Source: Myxococcales bacterium
GTDB taxonomy: Bacteria > Myxococcota_A > Polyangia > Polyangiales > Polyangiaceae
Direction of reading: 5' to 3'
DNA: 64,000 nt
NCBI GenBank assembly: GCA_016706225.1
Contig: JADJKB010000024.1
Coordinates: 372,001-436,000 of the forward strand
The stretch's first letter is position 1. Each line of letters opens with the position of its first letter. Positions 8,026 to 17,008 of this stretch are shown piece by piece. The notes beneath the pieces are model-generated. The model was given only the letters and a program-made list of their open reading frames with translations, made no database searches and was not told the DNA's origin. The translations under genes were made by a program, and so were the position numbers.

Positions 8026-8751
8026 CTAGTCCGGAGTCCCGCTCGAGTCCCGCTCCAGCAGCAGCCGCTCTTCGACCACACTCTGGACGTTCTTGACCAG
8101 GTCGCGCTTCGACTCGTCTTTCCAGTCCGACTCTGGCTTGCCCTCGAACCACTTGAGCTCGTCGGAGTTGGTGATGCCCAAGAGGTAACGCCCGACGATT
8201 TCGCCGCTCGCGAGGTCGAAGAGCAGCAGATCGCCATCCAGCTGCCCCGGCTCGAAGGTCTTGGTCGCCATCTTGACGACCGGCAAGATGATCCGGCGCG
8301 AGCGCACCACCGCGACGTGCTCCCAATTCAGGCACTCGTCGAAGTATTTCAGGTCATCGTCCTTTGGTTCCGCCTTGTCCAGGGCGTAGCCACACAGCGA
8401 GAGTGTGGTGTTGTCGAGATCGATCTCTCCGGTAGCGGGTTCGTAGTGGACGTTGTCCAGCCACTTCTCCCCGATCACGATGAACTTTTCCTTGTCGAGC
8501 TTGGTCTTCAAAGGCCGCTCTTTGCGCACCTTGGGCTCGGACTTGGCCTTCAGCGCCATGGCAGCGAGTTTGTCGATGCGCGCTTTCATCTTGGGTTTGA
8601 GCTCGCTCGCCCGGGCCGCAGTGGTCGACACCGTGGGCGGGCTGGGGCTGGTGTCGGGCGGCGGTTTCTTCTTGCACGCCAGGAGCGGCAGGAGGACCAG
8701 CGCCGCAGTGGCGACGAGCTCCCGAGCGGAGCGACACGGCATTTCACGCAT
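8026..8751 (-). CDS. Lipoprotein of unknown function
   Basis: 241 residues from the ATG at 8751. Signal peptide with lipobox cysteine at residue 26 (LLAC), followed by Lys and a Pro/Ser-rich linker, then a Lys-rich helical stretch and a compact domain at about residues 75-235. No family recognised. The start is two bases after the TGA of the lipoprotein gene upstream, so the two are translationally linked; both are short lipoproteins with Pro/Ser linkers and may be partners. Confidence 0.75.
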   Translation of the reverse strand: MREMPCRSARELVATAALVLLPLLACKKKPPPDTSPSPPTVSTTAARASELKPKMKARIDKLAAMALKAKSEPKVRKERPLKTKLDKEKFIVIGEKWLDNVHYEPATGEIDLDNTTLSLCGYALDKAEPKDDDLKYFDECLNWEHVAVVRSRRIILPVVKMATKTFEPGQLDGDLLLFDLASGEIVGRYLLGITNSDELKWFEGKPESDWKDESKRDLVKNVQSVVEERLLLERDSSGTPD

Positions 8752-8753
8752 GC

Positions 8754-9188
8754 TCACTCGATCTTCACTCCCTTCCGCCACTCGGCCCACCACACGTCGA
8801 CCTCGGCCTGGTCGTAGGGCCCCATGTCTTCTTTCACGTCCTTCCAGAACTGTAGGTCGCAGCGCTGGGACATGACGGCTGCGCTCGAGACCGGCGCCGG
8901 GTTCCCGGAGGCGGATGGCGACGACGAAACAGACGCGGCGGCTGCCGGGGCGGGGCGGCTGCTAGCCGAAGCGGACGGGGGGCTCGCCGAAACAGACGGA
9001 GCGGAAATGAGCATCTTGCGGAGCTTCTCGCAGCGCACGAACTCTTCGCGATGTTTTTCGAACACCTGCAGCGCCTCTTCACGGTTCTTGTGGCGCGGAG
9101 CCGTCTCTTGCGGTGGCGGCGCTTTGTCCTTGCAGCCGAGCGGGACGGTCAAGAGCAGGAGCAGGGGGAGTCTCGTGAAATTGTTCAA
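8754..9188 (-). CDS. Small lipoprotein with Ser/Ala/Pro linker, function unknown
   Basis: 144 residues. Signal peptide with lipobox cysteine at residue 19 (PLGC). A charged helix (residues 30-60) is followed by a low-complexity Ser/Ala/Pro segment (about 63-104) and a short C-terminal domain with Cys and several Trp (QFWKDVKEDM, DVWWAEW). First gene of a two-lipoprotein unit with the gene at 8026-8751. No family recognised. Confidence 0.75.
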   Translation of the reverse strand: MNNFTRLPLLLLLTVPLGCKDKAPPPQETAPRHKNREEALQVFEKHREEFVRCEKLRKMLISAPSVSASPPSASASSRPAPAAAASVSSSPSASGNPAPVSSAAVMSQRCDLQFWKDVKEDMGPYDQAEVDVWWAEWRKGVKIE

Positions 9189-9259
9189 CCTTCGAGCGCC
9201 TTTCGATCGGAGCTTCTAGCGTCCGCGGAGGGCTGTCAATTCTGGGCTCGGTCTCGGCT

Positions 9260-9850
9260 CTACGGGTACTCGCGCTCGTTACCTTCCGCGTCGGCGATGA
9301 CGATGCGGTAGCCGTCGACCTGATCCCACGCGCTCGCGGCCAGGGCGCAGGCAGCGGCGACCGTCTCGACGGGCTCACCCTCGTCCACCAGGATGTGAAG
9401 CTCCACTACGTCGCTTCCCATCTCGAAGCCCAGCACGTCCGCCACGCTCCCGATGTTTCGCTCGAGCGCCTCCGTGAAGTCATCGAGCGCGCGAGTGCTC
9501 GGCTTCTTGGTCGTGGTCGTGAAACAGAGCTTGAGTATGGTTCCGGAATCGTCGTCGTCGTCGCCGGCCGACACTCCGTCGAAGCGACCCTGATACTCCG
9601 CGAGCGCCGCGTCGAACTGGCTCTTCACGACCGGCGTGAGGGTCTGCGACCCGCGTCCGGCGGCGAAGAACCCGGGCCGAACCTGCTGCGCTCGGCCCTC
9701 GTGGATCAACGACGCCAGGCTCTCGTTTAGCTCATCCAGCGTGAGCACCAGACGCTGCCGCGCGTCGACGGCCCGCAAGATGTCGGAGATACCGACCGGG
9801 TCTGCGGGGCGCGAGCCGCGGAGCGCTGCGAAGACATCTTCATCGTACAT
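9260..9850 (-). CDS. Conserved hypothetical protein, possible winged-helix N-terminus
   Basis: 196 residues, no signal peptide or membrane segment. Residues 1-68 read as a small helical domain with a turn (LTLDELNESLASLIHEGRAQ, then VRPGFFAA), consistent with a winged-helix fold of unknown ligand. A run of aspartates separates it from a C-terminal alpha/beta domain (about 105-196). I do not know the family. It stands alone between the lipoprotein pair and the VWA lipoprotein. Confidence 0.7.
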   Translation of the reverse strand: MYDEDVFAALRGSRPADPVGISDILRAVDARQRLVLTLDELNESLASLIHEGRAQQVRPGFFAAGRGSQTLTPVVKSQFDAALAEYQGRFDGVSAGDDDDDSGTILKLCFTTTTKKPSTRALDDFTEALERNIGSVADVLGFEMGSDVVELHILVDEGEPVETVAAACALAASAWDQVDGYRIVIADAEGNEREYP

Positions 9851-9952
9851 GGGCTGCCTCGAACGCGTGCGCGGCTGCCCACATGATGCGTCGGATCCCC
9901 AGGCAGCGCGCCGCGCGCCTGATTCTCCACGTGTGAGTCGCCGTTCGCTTCG

Positions 9953-11155
9953 TCACTTCGGAACGTTGACCGTCGCACAGCCGAACAAAACGTCAATCAG
10001 TGCGCTCGAATCGGCCTGGATGGCCGAGCAGGTTGCCGGGCACACCAGCACCTTCTTCGGGCTCACGTTGTCGTCGTAGTACCAGCCGCCGGCGGCGGTG
10101 CAGTCCGCGGCCTTGTCCACGTGAAAAATGGGCTGTGCGGTCCCCGTGCCGCCGGCCGTGTAGTTCACGTTGACCATGTTCGGGTTGAAGGTCTGGCCAG
10201 CCGGCGCGGGCGGGATGTCCCAGGCGCAGTCGACGGTCTTGTTCGACACCACGGCCTGCGACATGGCGGTAAAGACGGGGCTGAAGTTCTGGTTGTTGCC
10301 GCACAGATCGCCAGTGACACCCTTGGTCTGGTTGACGAGATCTTTGTAGACGTTGCCTGTCGCCGCGCAGGCCAGGAACACGCCGCAGCTCCCCGTGCAG
10401 TAGATGCCGAAGACCTTCCACTCGTCGAACCACCCGGGGTCGAGGCCATTGACCGACTGGGTGAACGCCGCGGCAGAGTTGTTCGGGCCATCCTTGGCCT
10501 CGTCATCGCTGAGCACGACGAAGTACTTCACCGAGTTCTGGCGCAGAGTCTTCTTGTAGGTCGGGTACGTCTCGATGAGCTTGTTCAGCGCGTTGTTGCT
10601 GCCGACGCTGACCTCGACGTGCTGATAGAGCGGCGGTTTCGAGCCGCCTGGACAGGCTCCGGTGCCAAGCGGCGGATCCATGCATACGCCCGGGTCCGGG
10701 TTGAAGATCGAACCATCAGTCGGGTTGCCGGGTTTCGCGATCAGCACGATGTGCACGTCGATGCCGCTCTGGACAATGGCGTTGGCGAACGTGTTCATGT
10801 TCGCTTCGACTTGCTGCAGTTCGCCCACCATGCTGTCGGAGGTGTCGAGCGCCCAGATGATGTCGACCGGGCGCAGCTTGTTGTCGGCGGTCTGCGACAC
10901 CGAGTTGCAGACCTGCCCGTCGGTGAGTCCGCCGCCGCCGCCGCCGAGGCCGCTGTCCAGGTTGATGCCCCCGCCGGTCCCGGAGTTGCCACCGTTGCCA
11001 CCGGCGCCCGTGCCCGAACCGCCGGCTCCGCCGGCCCCGCCCCCGCCCGCGCCCGCCGCCGAGTCGCCGCCCGAGCTCGCAGAGCAGGAGCCGAGCAAGA
11101 CACTGCAGCCGAAACCGAATGCGATCGCTGTGAGGAACCTCGACCGAAGTTGCAT
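9953..11155 (-). CDS. VWA-domain lipoprotein
   Basis: 400 residues. The second of two close ATGs (11155) is chosen because GAGGGG lies exactly 6 bases before it. Lipobox cysteine at residue 24 (LLGSC), then a long Gly/Ala/Ser/Thr linker to about residue 70. Residues about 95-300 form a von Willebrand A domain with an intact metal-binding DTSDS motif and a second strand VVLSDDEA. The C-terminal part contains paired cysteines. VWA lipoproteins of this type are surface proteins that bind a protein or polysaccharide through Mg2+ or Ca2+; the partner is unknown. Divergent from the peptidase-like lipoprotein at 11531. Confidence 0.88.
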   Translation of the reverse strand: MQLRSRFLTAIAFGFGCSVLLGSCSASSGGDSAAGAGGGGAGGAGGSGTGAGGNGGNSGTGGGINLDSGLGGGGGGLTDGQVCNSVSQTADNKLRPVDIIWALDTSDSMVGELQQVEANMNTFANAIVQSGIDVHIVLIAKPGNPTDGSIFNPDPGVCMDPPLGTGACPGGSKPPLYQHVEVSVGSNNALNKLIETYPTYKKTLRQNSVKYFVVLSDDEAKDGPNNSAAAFTQSVNGLDPGWFDEWKVFGIYCTGSCGVFLACAATGNVYKDLVNQTKGVTGDLCGNNQNFSPVFTAMSQAVVSNKTVDCAWDIPPAPAGQTFNPNMVNVNYTAGGTGTAQPIFHVDKAADCTAAGGWYYDDNVSPKKVLVCPATCSAIQADSSALIDVLFGCATVNVPK

Positions 11156-11530
11156 CTGCATCCCCTCTGCCTGTCTAGACGCCCCGCCCAGGGAGAGCTT
11201 GCGACTTTCCGCGGGCCCGGGCAAATCGGGTCCGGTGGCGCGCGGGCTCGTGGTCCGCAAATTCTCGCGGCTCTGCGCCGGTTTTGCGTCGTCCGTCGTT
11301 GCCGGCCCACCAGGTGGCCTTTGCTTCGGGAGCGCGCGCATCCGGTGCAGCCTGCCACGCACGCGCAGCAAGCTGGCTGACTTCACCGCCGTCGGGCAGC
11401 GACGCGCTGCGAAGCGCACGTGGGCCCGCACTCGCCAGCGCCACGGCGGGTGGCGACCTCGCGCACATCATGGAAGTATCGAGCCTGGCGGGCCGTATCA
11501 CGGCGTGCCCGTGCTGTTCTGGAGGTTGTC
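11156..11530. other. Intergenic region of 375 bases between divergent lipoprotein genes
   Basis: No gene, RNA or strong hairpin recognised. It must carry the promoters of the VWA lipoprotein (minus) and the peptidase-like lipoprotein (plus). No convincing -35/-10 or sigma-54 element was found by eye. Confidence 0.5.
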
Positions 11531-13714
11531 ATGAAAGTGTCGTTTGCTCGTGTCTCCGCCGCTGCCCTGCTGGCTGCAGTCGCAGGTTGTTCTTCAGGAG
11601 GAGATAGCGGTGAAGGGGGCGGCAGCGACAAAACGGGCACGCTTGTTCCGCCGGGCAAAGCCGACAACTACTTCAGCACCAACGCGCAGGAGTACACGGT
11701 CACCGGTACGACCATCGCCAGCATCGAGCCCGACTGCCTCGCCCGCCACGCCGGTGAGCCGGACGCCCAGAAGGTGTGCTCGCTCGAGTCGATCACCCTC
11801 AAGAACTTCTCCATCGCCTGGTTCTTGAATCAGTACGTGATCGCCAAGCACGACGCGGCCAACGAAGACTGGGGTGGTTTCACCGCCATGACTCGTCCCG
11901 AGAGTTACGAAGCTCTCGAGGTGTCTGCGCCAGATCAGGACGGGAAGTTCAGCTATCGTTTCACGAGTGAGCTCTCGGGCCCGCTCGACCTCTTGAAACA
12001 GATCCCGACCCAGGCTTGTGGCGAGGACAAGTGTTTCACCCTCGACGTGCCGGTGTTGCCGAATTCGACGCTGGGCCAGCTGACGACCGGCAGTGAGTGG
12101 TACCGCAAGGCACCGTTCAACGCCTACAAACCCGAGACCTACACCGGCGAGAAAGAAACGCTCGAGCTCACCATCAAACCCTACCCACGCTCGAACGACG
12201 CCTACCTCGAGTACGCGAAGCTGTTTGCTCCCGATCAGCTGGCCAAGGCGGGCGGCGCGCTCCGCGTCGGCATCTACGTCGGCTGGGACTACAACGACGG
12301 GCGTTTCGATCTGCAGACTGCCAAAGAGCTCTACCGTTGGCTCACCCAGGACGAGGGGTTCAAGAGCCCGGTCGGCAGCTACGACGAGCTGAAGCTCGAT
12401 TCCGGGGAGTTCACGAAGACCATCAAGGTGAACGGGAAAGAGCTGCCCGTTGCCGTGCTCTTGGTTCACCCGGGCCAGGGCGACCCCACCAACGAGACAT
12501 TTGCAGGTCAGCTGAAGGCTTCGATGATCAAGGCCTTTGGTGAGCGGCAGATCGTGATCTACGAGGGCCACGCTGGGCCGCTGTACGGGTTCTCGCTCTC
12601 GGACTGGAACAAGACCGTCACGGGTGAGCTCGACGATACCGAGCTGCCGGGTCTCAGCATTCCGGAGAATTTCTACCAGGTCGTGCTCGCGAGCGGCTGC
12701 GACACTTACATGGTGGCCGATTCGCTGTACCAGAACCCGGTCAAACAAGGGCGCATGGATCTGGACGTGATCACGACCACCAGCTTCTCGAACGCCGCCG
12801 GTAAGGGACGCACCAGCAAGGTCCTGCTCGACGCGGTGATGAACCAGGACAACGCAGGTCAGCTGAAGCCGAAGATGTTCGGCGAGATCCTGCGCAACCT
12901 GAACAACGAGTACTGGATGACGCCCCTCTACGGCGTACACGGAATCGACGACAACCCGCGGGTAAACCCGTTCGCGGACTTCTCGAAGCTGTGTGAGCCC
13001 TGCGCGGCGGCGAGTGAGTGCGGCGGCTTCGACACCCAGTGTGTGGACTACGGCGGCGGCAGCAAGCACTGCGCCACCAAGTGCGAGAGCAATAACGACT
13101 GCCCGACGGGCTACAACTGCTTCGACATCCGCTTCAGCGACACCATCACTACGAAGGCGTGCGCGCCGAAGACGCTGGCCTGCGGTGCGCAGCCGCCCGC
13201 AGCGCCCGTCGTCTGGATCAACGAAATCCACTACGACAACGCGGGCACGGATGTGGGTGAAGGCGTCGAGATCGCGGGCACGGCCGGTGCCGACCTCACC
13301 GGTTTCAGCCTGGCGCTCTACAACGGCAAGGCCGGACAGCTCCGCACGTACAAGAGTGTCTCACTCGAGGGCAAACTGCCGAGCCAGCAAGGTGGTTTTG
13401 GTGTCGTCTGGCTGCCGATCGCGGGTCTGCAAAACGGCGGCGCCGATGGCGTCGGCGAGCCGGACGGTGTCGCGCTGGTCGATGCCCAGGGCAAGGTCGT
13501 ACAGTTCCTGTCCTACGAGGGGGCGTTCACGCCGACGAACGGCCCCGCCGTTGGCCTTGCCTCGACGGACATTGGTGTCTCGCAACCGTCGACGTCGGCG
13601 GTCGGCACATCGCTCTCGCTCACCGGTCCGGGACACGAGTTCGTTGCGTTCAGCTGGAACGCGACCGCCATGGCAAGTCCGGGACAACCGAATCCGGGTC
13701 AGACGCTCGAGTGA
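11531..13714 (+). CDS. Lipoprotein with clan-CD (caspase/gingipain-like) peptidase core and C-terminal lamin-tail domain
   Basis: 727 residues; ATG at 11531 preceded by GGAGG. Lipobox cysteine at residue 20. The central part carries two blocks typical of clan CD cysteine peptidases: a hydrophobic strand then YEGHAG (His347), and a hydrophobic strand then VVLASGCDT (Cys390), spaced as in gingipain, clostripain and caspase relatives. Residues about 487-530 are Cys-rich (CEPCAAASEC, CPTGYNC), EGF or Dickkopf-like. Residues about 557-725 are a lamin-tail domain (INEIHYDN at its start), common on secreted nucleases and proteases. This combination suggests a surface or secreted protease, possibly used in predation or self-processing. 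The peptidase assignment rests on motif spacing only. Confidence 0.8.
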   Translation: MKVSFARVSAAALLAAVAGCSSGGDSGEGGGSDKTGTLVPPGKADNYFSTNAQEYTVTGTTIASIEPDCLARHAGEPDAQKVCSLESITLKNFSIAWFLNQYVIAKHDAANEDWGGFTAMTRPESYEALEVSAPDQDGKFSYRFTSELSGPLDLLKQIPTQACGEDKCFTLDVPVLPNSTLGQLTTGSEWYRKAPFNAYKPETYTGEKETLELTIKPYPRSNDAYLEYAKLFAPDQLAKAGGALRVGIYVGWDYNDGRFDLQTAKELYRWLTQDEGFKSPVGSYDELKLDSGEFTKTIKVNGKELPVAVLLVHPGQGDPTNETFAGQLKASMIKAFGERQIVIYEGHAGPLYGFSLSDWNKTVTGELDDTELPGLSIPENFYQVVLASGCDTYMVADSLYQNPVKQGRMDLDVITTTSFSNAAGKGRTSKVLLDAVMNQDNAGQLKPKMFGEILRNLNNEYWMTPLYGVHGIDDNPRVNPFADFSKLCEPCAAASECGGFDTQCVDYGGGSKHCATKCESNNDCPTGYNCFDIRFSDTITTKACAPKTLACGAQPPAAPVVWINEIHYDNAGTDVGEGVEIAGTAGADLTGFSLALYNGKAGQLRTYKSVSLEGKLPSQQGGFGVVWLPIAGLQNGGADGVGEPDGVALVDAQGKVVQFLSYEGAFTPTNGPAVGLASTDIGVSQPSTSAVGTSLSLTGPGHEFVAFSWNATAMASPGQPNPGQTLE

Positions 13715-13970
13715 CGCGCGAATGAGCGCGCGCTGACCGCAGAACTTGCACTCTTCGCAGGGTCTGTCCGGACGCGGTGCATTCGAGCGGCCGTTGCCAA
13801 CTGCGACAGGACGTGTCGCACGAAGTTGCACCGTTCGCGAAGCGTAAAGTGCCCTTGCGGCCTACGCCGACGCGCCCCATTCTAATGCGGCTCGTGACCC
13901 GGCGGGGGGAAGCGATCCCGCAACTACTCAGTCGCAGCAACGACGCGCTTCGGCGCGGGCAGGTGTTCAG

Positions 13971-14930
13971 ATGAGGGACGACACACGCAAGACTTCGGCC
14001 GGTGGCCGGCGCGAGCCATCGCGGGTGCACAGAGGTGATCCGGATGAAGTTCCCACGCTGACCGAAGCCCTTGGCAACGCCGACGCGGATCGTCCGGCAC
14101 GGGACCACCCGTCGCTCACCCTCATGAGCGGAGACGACACAGGTAAGCTGGTCCGTATCGGCGACGGGGAGCTGAGCGTTGGCCGTGGCGCCGACGCGGA
14201 CCTCCGGCTGACCGAAGAGTCGGTTTCGCTGCGGCATGCGAGGTTCTTCCGCATCGATGAGCAAGTCTATGTCCAGGACCTTCAGAGCCGGAATGGCACC
14301 TGGGTCGGCGGCAAGCGAATCGAGTCCCCGCTTCGGCTGCAGGACGGCGATCACGTCAGAATCGGGTCGGACAGCGAGCTCATGTTCAATCTCAAGTCGG
14401 CAGCCGAAGAAGAGGCAGCGGAACAGCTCTACGAGTCCGCGGTTCGAGATCCGACCAGCGGAGCCTACAATCGTCGCCACTTCGAGCATCGGTTTGAAGC
14501 GGAGCGCGCGCTGGCGCAGCGGCGCGGGTATCCCTTCGTGCTCTTATTGCTGGACATCGACGAATTCAAGGCGATGAACGACGCCCACGGGCACGTGTTC
14601 GGCGACGTGGTGTTGCGAATCGTGACCTCCAACGTACAGCGCCTGCTCAGACCGGAGGACACTCTGGTGCGCTTCGGTGGCGATGAGTTCGTCGTGTTCT
14701 GTCGCGACATGACCCTGCGGAACGGTCTGATCCTCGCCGAGCGCATCCGGATGAGCGTCGACCGGCTCCCGCTCTCCGTGCGCGGGAACGACGTGCATGT
14801 CACGGTTAGCGTGGGTGTTGCGGCGGCAGGAAACGACGATGCTGCCTGGGACTCCTTGCTCGAGTCCGCCGACCACGCCCTGTACGCCGCGAAACACGCG
14901 GGCCGCAACCTGGTTTCTCGCGCTGGGTGA
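13971..14930 (+). CDS. FHA-GGDEF diguanylate cyclase
   Basis: 319 residues, soluble. Residues about 49-140 are an FHA domain (GRGADADLRL, SLRHARF, SRNGTWVGG), which binds phosphothreonine. Residues about 157-317 are a GGDEF domain with intact GGDEF (236-240) and an RPED inhibitory site (227-230) exactly five residues before it, so product feedback inhibition by c-di-GMP is expected. The arrangement lets a Ser/Thr kinase signal control c-di-GMP synthesis; a membrane Ser/Thr kinase lies at 48467 but no direct link can be shown. The gene stands alone. Confidence 0.93.
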   Translation: MRDDTRKTSAGGRREPSRVHRGDPDEVPTLTEALGNADADRPARDHPSLTLMSGDDTGKLVRIGDGELSVGRGADADLRLTEESVSLRHARFFRIDEQVYVQDLQSRNGTWVGGKRIESPLRLQDGDHVRIGSDSELMFNLKSAAEEEAAEQLYESAVRDPTSGAYNRRHFEHRFEAERALAQRRGYPFVLLLLDIDEFKAMNDAHGHVFGDVVLRIVTSNVQRLLRPEDTLVRFGGDEFVVFCRDMTLRNGLILAERIRMSVDRLPLSVRGNDVHVTVSVGVAAAGNDDAAWDSLLESADHALYAAKHAGRNLVSRAG

Positions 14931-14992
14931 AGGGCCCGTCGTGCGGCAGCCTTGCCGTGTGTCACGGCTCGATGCGTGCGTGTCGACAGCGC

Positions 14993-15355
14993 TCAGCGCA
15001 GCTGCCTGCGCTCGGCTTTCTCGCGTTCGGCTCGCGCGGCGCGGCGCGCCGCTGCCCAGGGCTCCGGGCTCGCGATGACACACTCGAGGTACCCATTTTC
15101 GTCGAACGCTCTCGGTGAGAATTTCCCAGCCGGTTTGTTGTTGTAGGTGAAACACTCGCGATGGTGTTTGTCGAAGCGTGCGTCACATTCGGCCTCCGAC
15201 CCGAGCCGGGCGATGCAGCCGGGCATCGCTCCCCGCACGGCCGCGCGATCTTCGGCCCGCTTGCGCCACCAGACGACGGTCATCACGATGCACACCGCCA
15301 GCACTGCCCCGACGACAGCTCGTACAACCCTGTCCGTTTCACCGCGTGCGCCCAC
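14993..15355 (-). CDS. Small single-span membrane protein, function unknown
   Basis: About 120 residues from a GTG at 15355. The frame stays open further upstream but that part is Arg/Pro/Ala-rich without recognisable sequence, so the start is uncertain. One membrane helix (AVVGAVLAVCIVMTVVWW) is followed by a 75-residue domain with four cysteines (PGCIAR, AECDARF, RECFTY, LECVIA) and a charged Arg/Glu/Ala tail. The four cysteines suggest two disulfides and therefore an exported domain. No family known to me. Confidence 0.6.
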   Translation of the reverse strand: MGARGETDRVVRAVVGAVLAVCIVMTVVWWRKRAEDRAAVRGAMPGCIARLGSEAECDARFDKHHRECFTYNNKPAGKFSPRAFDENGYLECVIASPEPWAAARRAARAEREKAERRQLR

Positions 15356-15633
15356 GCCGGCAGCATACCGAACCGCGGTCGCGCTGGGGCGCTCGTCGAT
15401 CCGACCGGTGGGGAGCAAGCGTTCTCCGTAGCTGGGATGAACAACGGCGGCTCTATCGCCGCGCGTCGGCGCTGCGTATCGCGGCCTGCGAGCACGGAAG
15501 TTGGGCAGCCTGTCGGGCGGCTTCCTCCGCAATCCCGTGACGGCGCGCGTGCGGAGCGCCGCCAAACGGGCAGCCCCCCCTCGCGCGCGCGTGCGACGTG
15601 GACTCAGCCCGGCGGCGTGCGCGCAAGGACGGG

Positions 15634-16926
15634 TCAACCGTGTCGCCGTGCGGTCCTGCCGGGGGGAGCCCGCCGATGCCGGGCGCAGCGCCCGCTTGGA
15701 GTCTTGTTGGCCGGCGTCGAGCGCGTGCAAAACTTAACCCCGAGGCTACAACTCGTGTAGGTGGAGGCTGCTCCGCACGCGGGAACGGCGCCGGTATAGC
15801 CGGCGGTTCCCGAGCAGTAGCAGAACACCCCACTGCACTGATAGGTGCAGGTCGCGCTCGTGGAGACGTACCCCACGGTGTAGCGTTTCTCCTCGTTCCC
15901 GTCGCAGTTGTAGTCGTAGTCGACCGCAGTGGTTGCACCGGGAATGGGTTTCGTGCTCCAGGCCGCGTTGCTCTCCGCCGTCGTCATGGGATGCACCGCA
16001 GCGTTGGTGTCGAAACAGTCCGTGGCGCCGGGGCCGGGGGCCTTGGCCGTCCAGCCGCCTCCGGGGCAGGTCGGCGGTGCGGTCGCCGGGGCGGTGCAGC
16101 CCTGGACGCCCGTCGCGCCTCCGGGGGGGAAGGTGTCTTTGTCGCAATCCGGGTACCAGAGGGGCGCGATCTCGTCCGTCTTGCCGTCGCAGTTGTTGTC
16201 CTTGCTGTCACACAGCTCAGCCGCGCCCGTGTAGATGGTCTTGTCGTTGTCGTTGCAGTCATCACCACAACTACCGAGGCTCGTGGCGGCGTGACCGTCG
16301 CCGTCCTGGTCGATCAGCGAGTACTGGCAGCCGCTGGTCTTGTCGCACTCGTTCTTGGTGCAGTCGTTCTTGTCGTCGCAGCTGAGTGGCGTGCCGGACT
16401 GGCAGGTCTTGGTCGTCGGGTTGCACGTCTCCTTGCCTGTGCAGACATCGTTGTCGTCGCAGTCGGCGTCGTCCTTGCACGTTGCACGACACTCGCCGCC
16501 CATGCAGTTGTAACTGACGCCGGAGTCGGCCACGCCGCCGTCCGCGACGAGCGCACAGGGCGTGCCGTCGGCCAGGTTGGTTCCGGCCTTGCACACGTTG
16601 CCTGCACAGGTCTCGCTGCCGTTGCAGGCGAGCCCGTCGTCGCACTCGGCCGCTCCCGAGCAGGTCTTGCCGCCGTCGCTCGAGCCACCCGTGCCGGCCG
16701 TGCCGCCGGTGCCGGCGCTCGCGTCGCTGCCGGCCGCACCGCCGCTGCCGCTGCTACCGCCCGTCGCGCTGCTGCCACCGGTGTTTGCCCCGCCGCTCCC
16801 CGCCGCGGATCCGCCGGTACCGCCCGTCGAGTTCGAGAAGGTTCGATCGTCTCCGCCCCCGCAGGCGATGGGGAACATTGCGAAGACACCGAGAGCTAGA
16901 GCACTACGGGCGATATTACGAAGCAT
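15634..16926 (-). CDS. MopE-like Cys-rich lipoprotein with putative metal-binding repeats
   Basis: 430 residues from the ATG at 16926 (AAGGGA upstream). Lipobox cysteine at residue 22, then a Gly/Ser/Thr/Ala linker to about residue 85. Residues about 90-200 hold repeated Cys patterns (ECDDGLACNG, DADCDDNDVC) of the kind found on many myxobacterial surface proteins. From about residue 205 there are MopE repeats: DQDGDG, GDDCNDND, LCDSKDNNCDGKTDE, which bind Ca2+ or copper in characterised relatives. The C-terminal 110 residues are Cys-rich. Divergent gene order and linker type match the neighbouring lipoproteins. Probable outer-surface structural protein. Confidence 0.85.
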   Translation of the reverse strand: MLRNIARSALALGVFAMFPIACGGGDDRTFSNSTGGTGGSAAGSGGANTGGSSATGGSSGSGGAAGSDASAGTGGTAGTGGSSDGGKTCSGAAECDDGLACNGSETCAGNVCKAGTNLADGTPCALVADGGVADSGVSYNCMGGECRATCKDDADCDDNDVCTGKETCNPTTKTCQSGTPLSCDDKNDCTKNECDKTSGCQYSLIDQDGDGHAATSLGSCGDDCNDNDKTIYTGAAELCDSKDNNCDGKTDEIAPLWYPDCDKDTFPPGGATGVQGCTAPATAPPTCPGGGWTAKAPGPGATDCFDTNAAVHPMTTAESNAAWSTKPIPGATTAVDYDYNCDGNEEKRYTVGYVSTSATCTYQCSGVFCYCSGTAGYTGAVPACGAASTYTSCSLGVKFCTRSTPANKTPSGRCARHRRAPPGRTARRHG

Positions 16927-17008
16927 GAGCCGTCCCTTCTCGAAAAGCAGGACATACCATGACACAACCTGTCGGGCGTGTGCACCTCCAGCGGATTTCC
17001 GCTGTGGT

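Noticed and set aside
11594..13231. Long minus-strand open frame of 545 codons opposite the peptidase-like lipoprotein
   Set aside because: Composition-driven antisense frame in GC-rich DNA, no domain; the plus strand has signal peptide, motifs and ribosome binding site.
13815..13835. Sigma-54-like TCGCACGAAGTTGCA upstream of the FHA-GGDEF gene
   Set aside because: The GG is not conserved and the spacing is one base short.
15634..15700. Possible frameshift at the C-terminus of the MopE-like lipoprotein
   Set aside because: The Cys-rich pattern continues in frame to a final Cys, and only a short Arg-rich tail follows, so no shift is needed.
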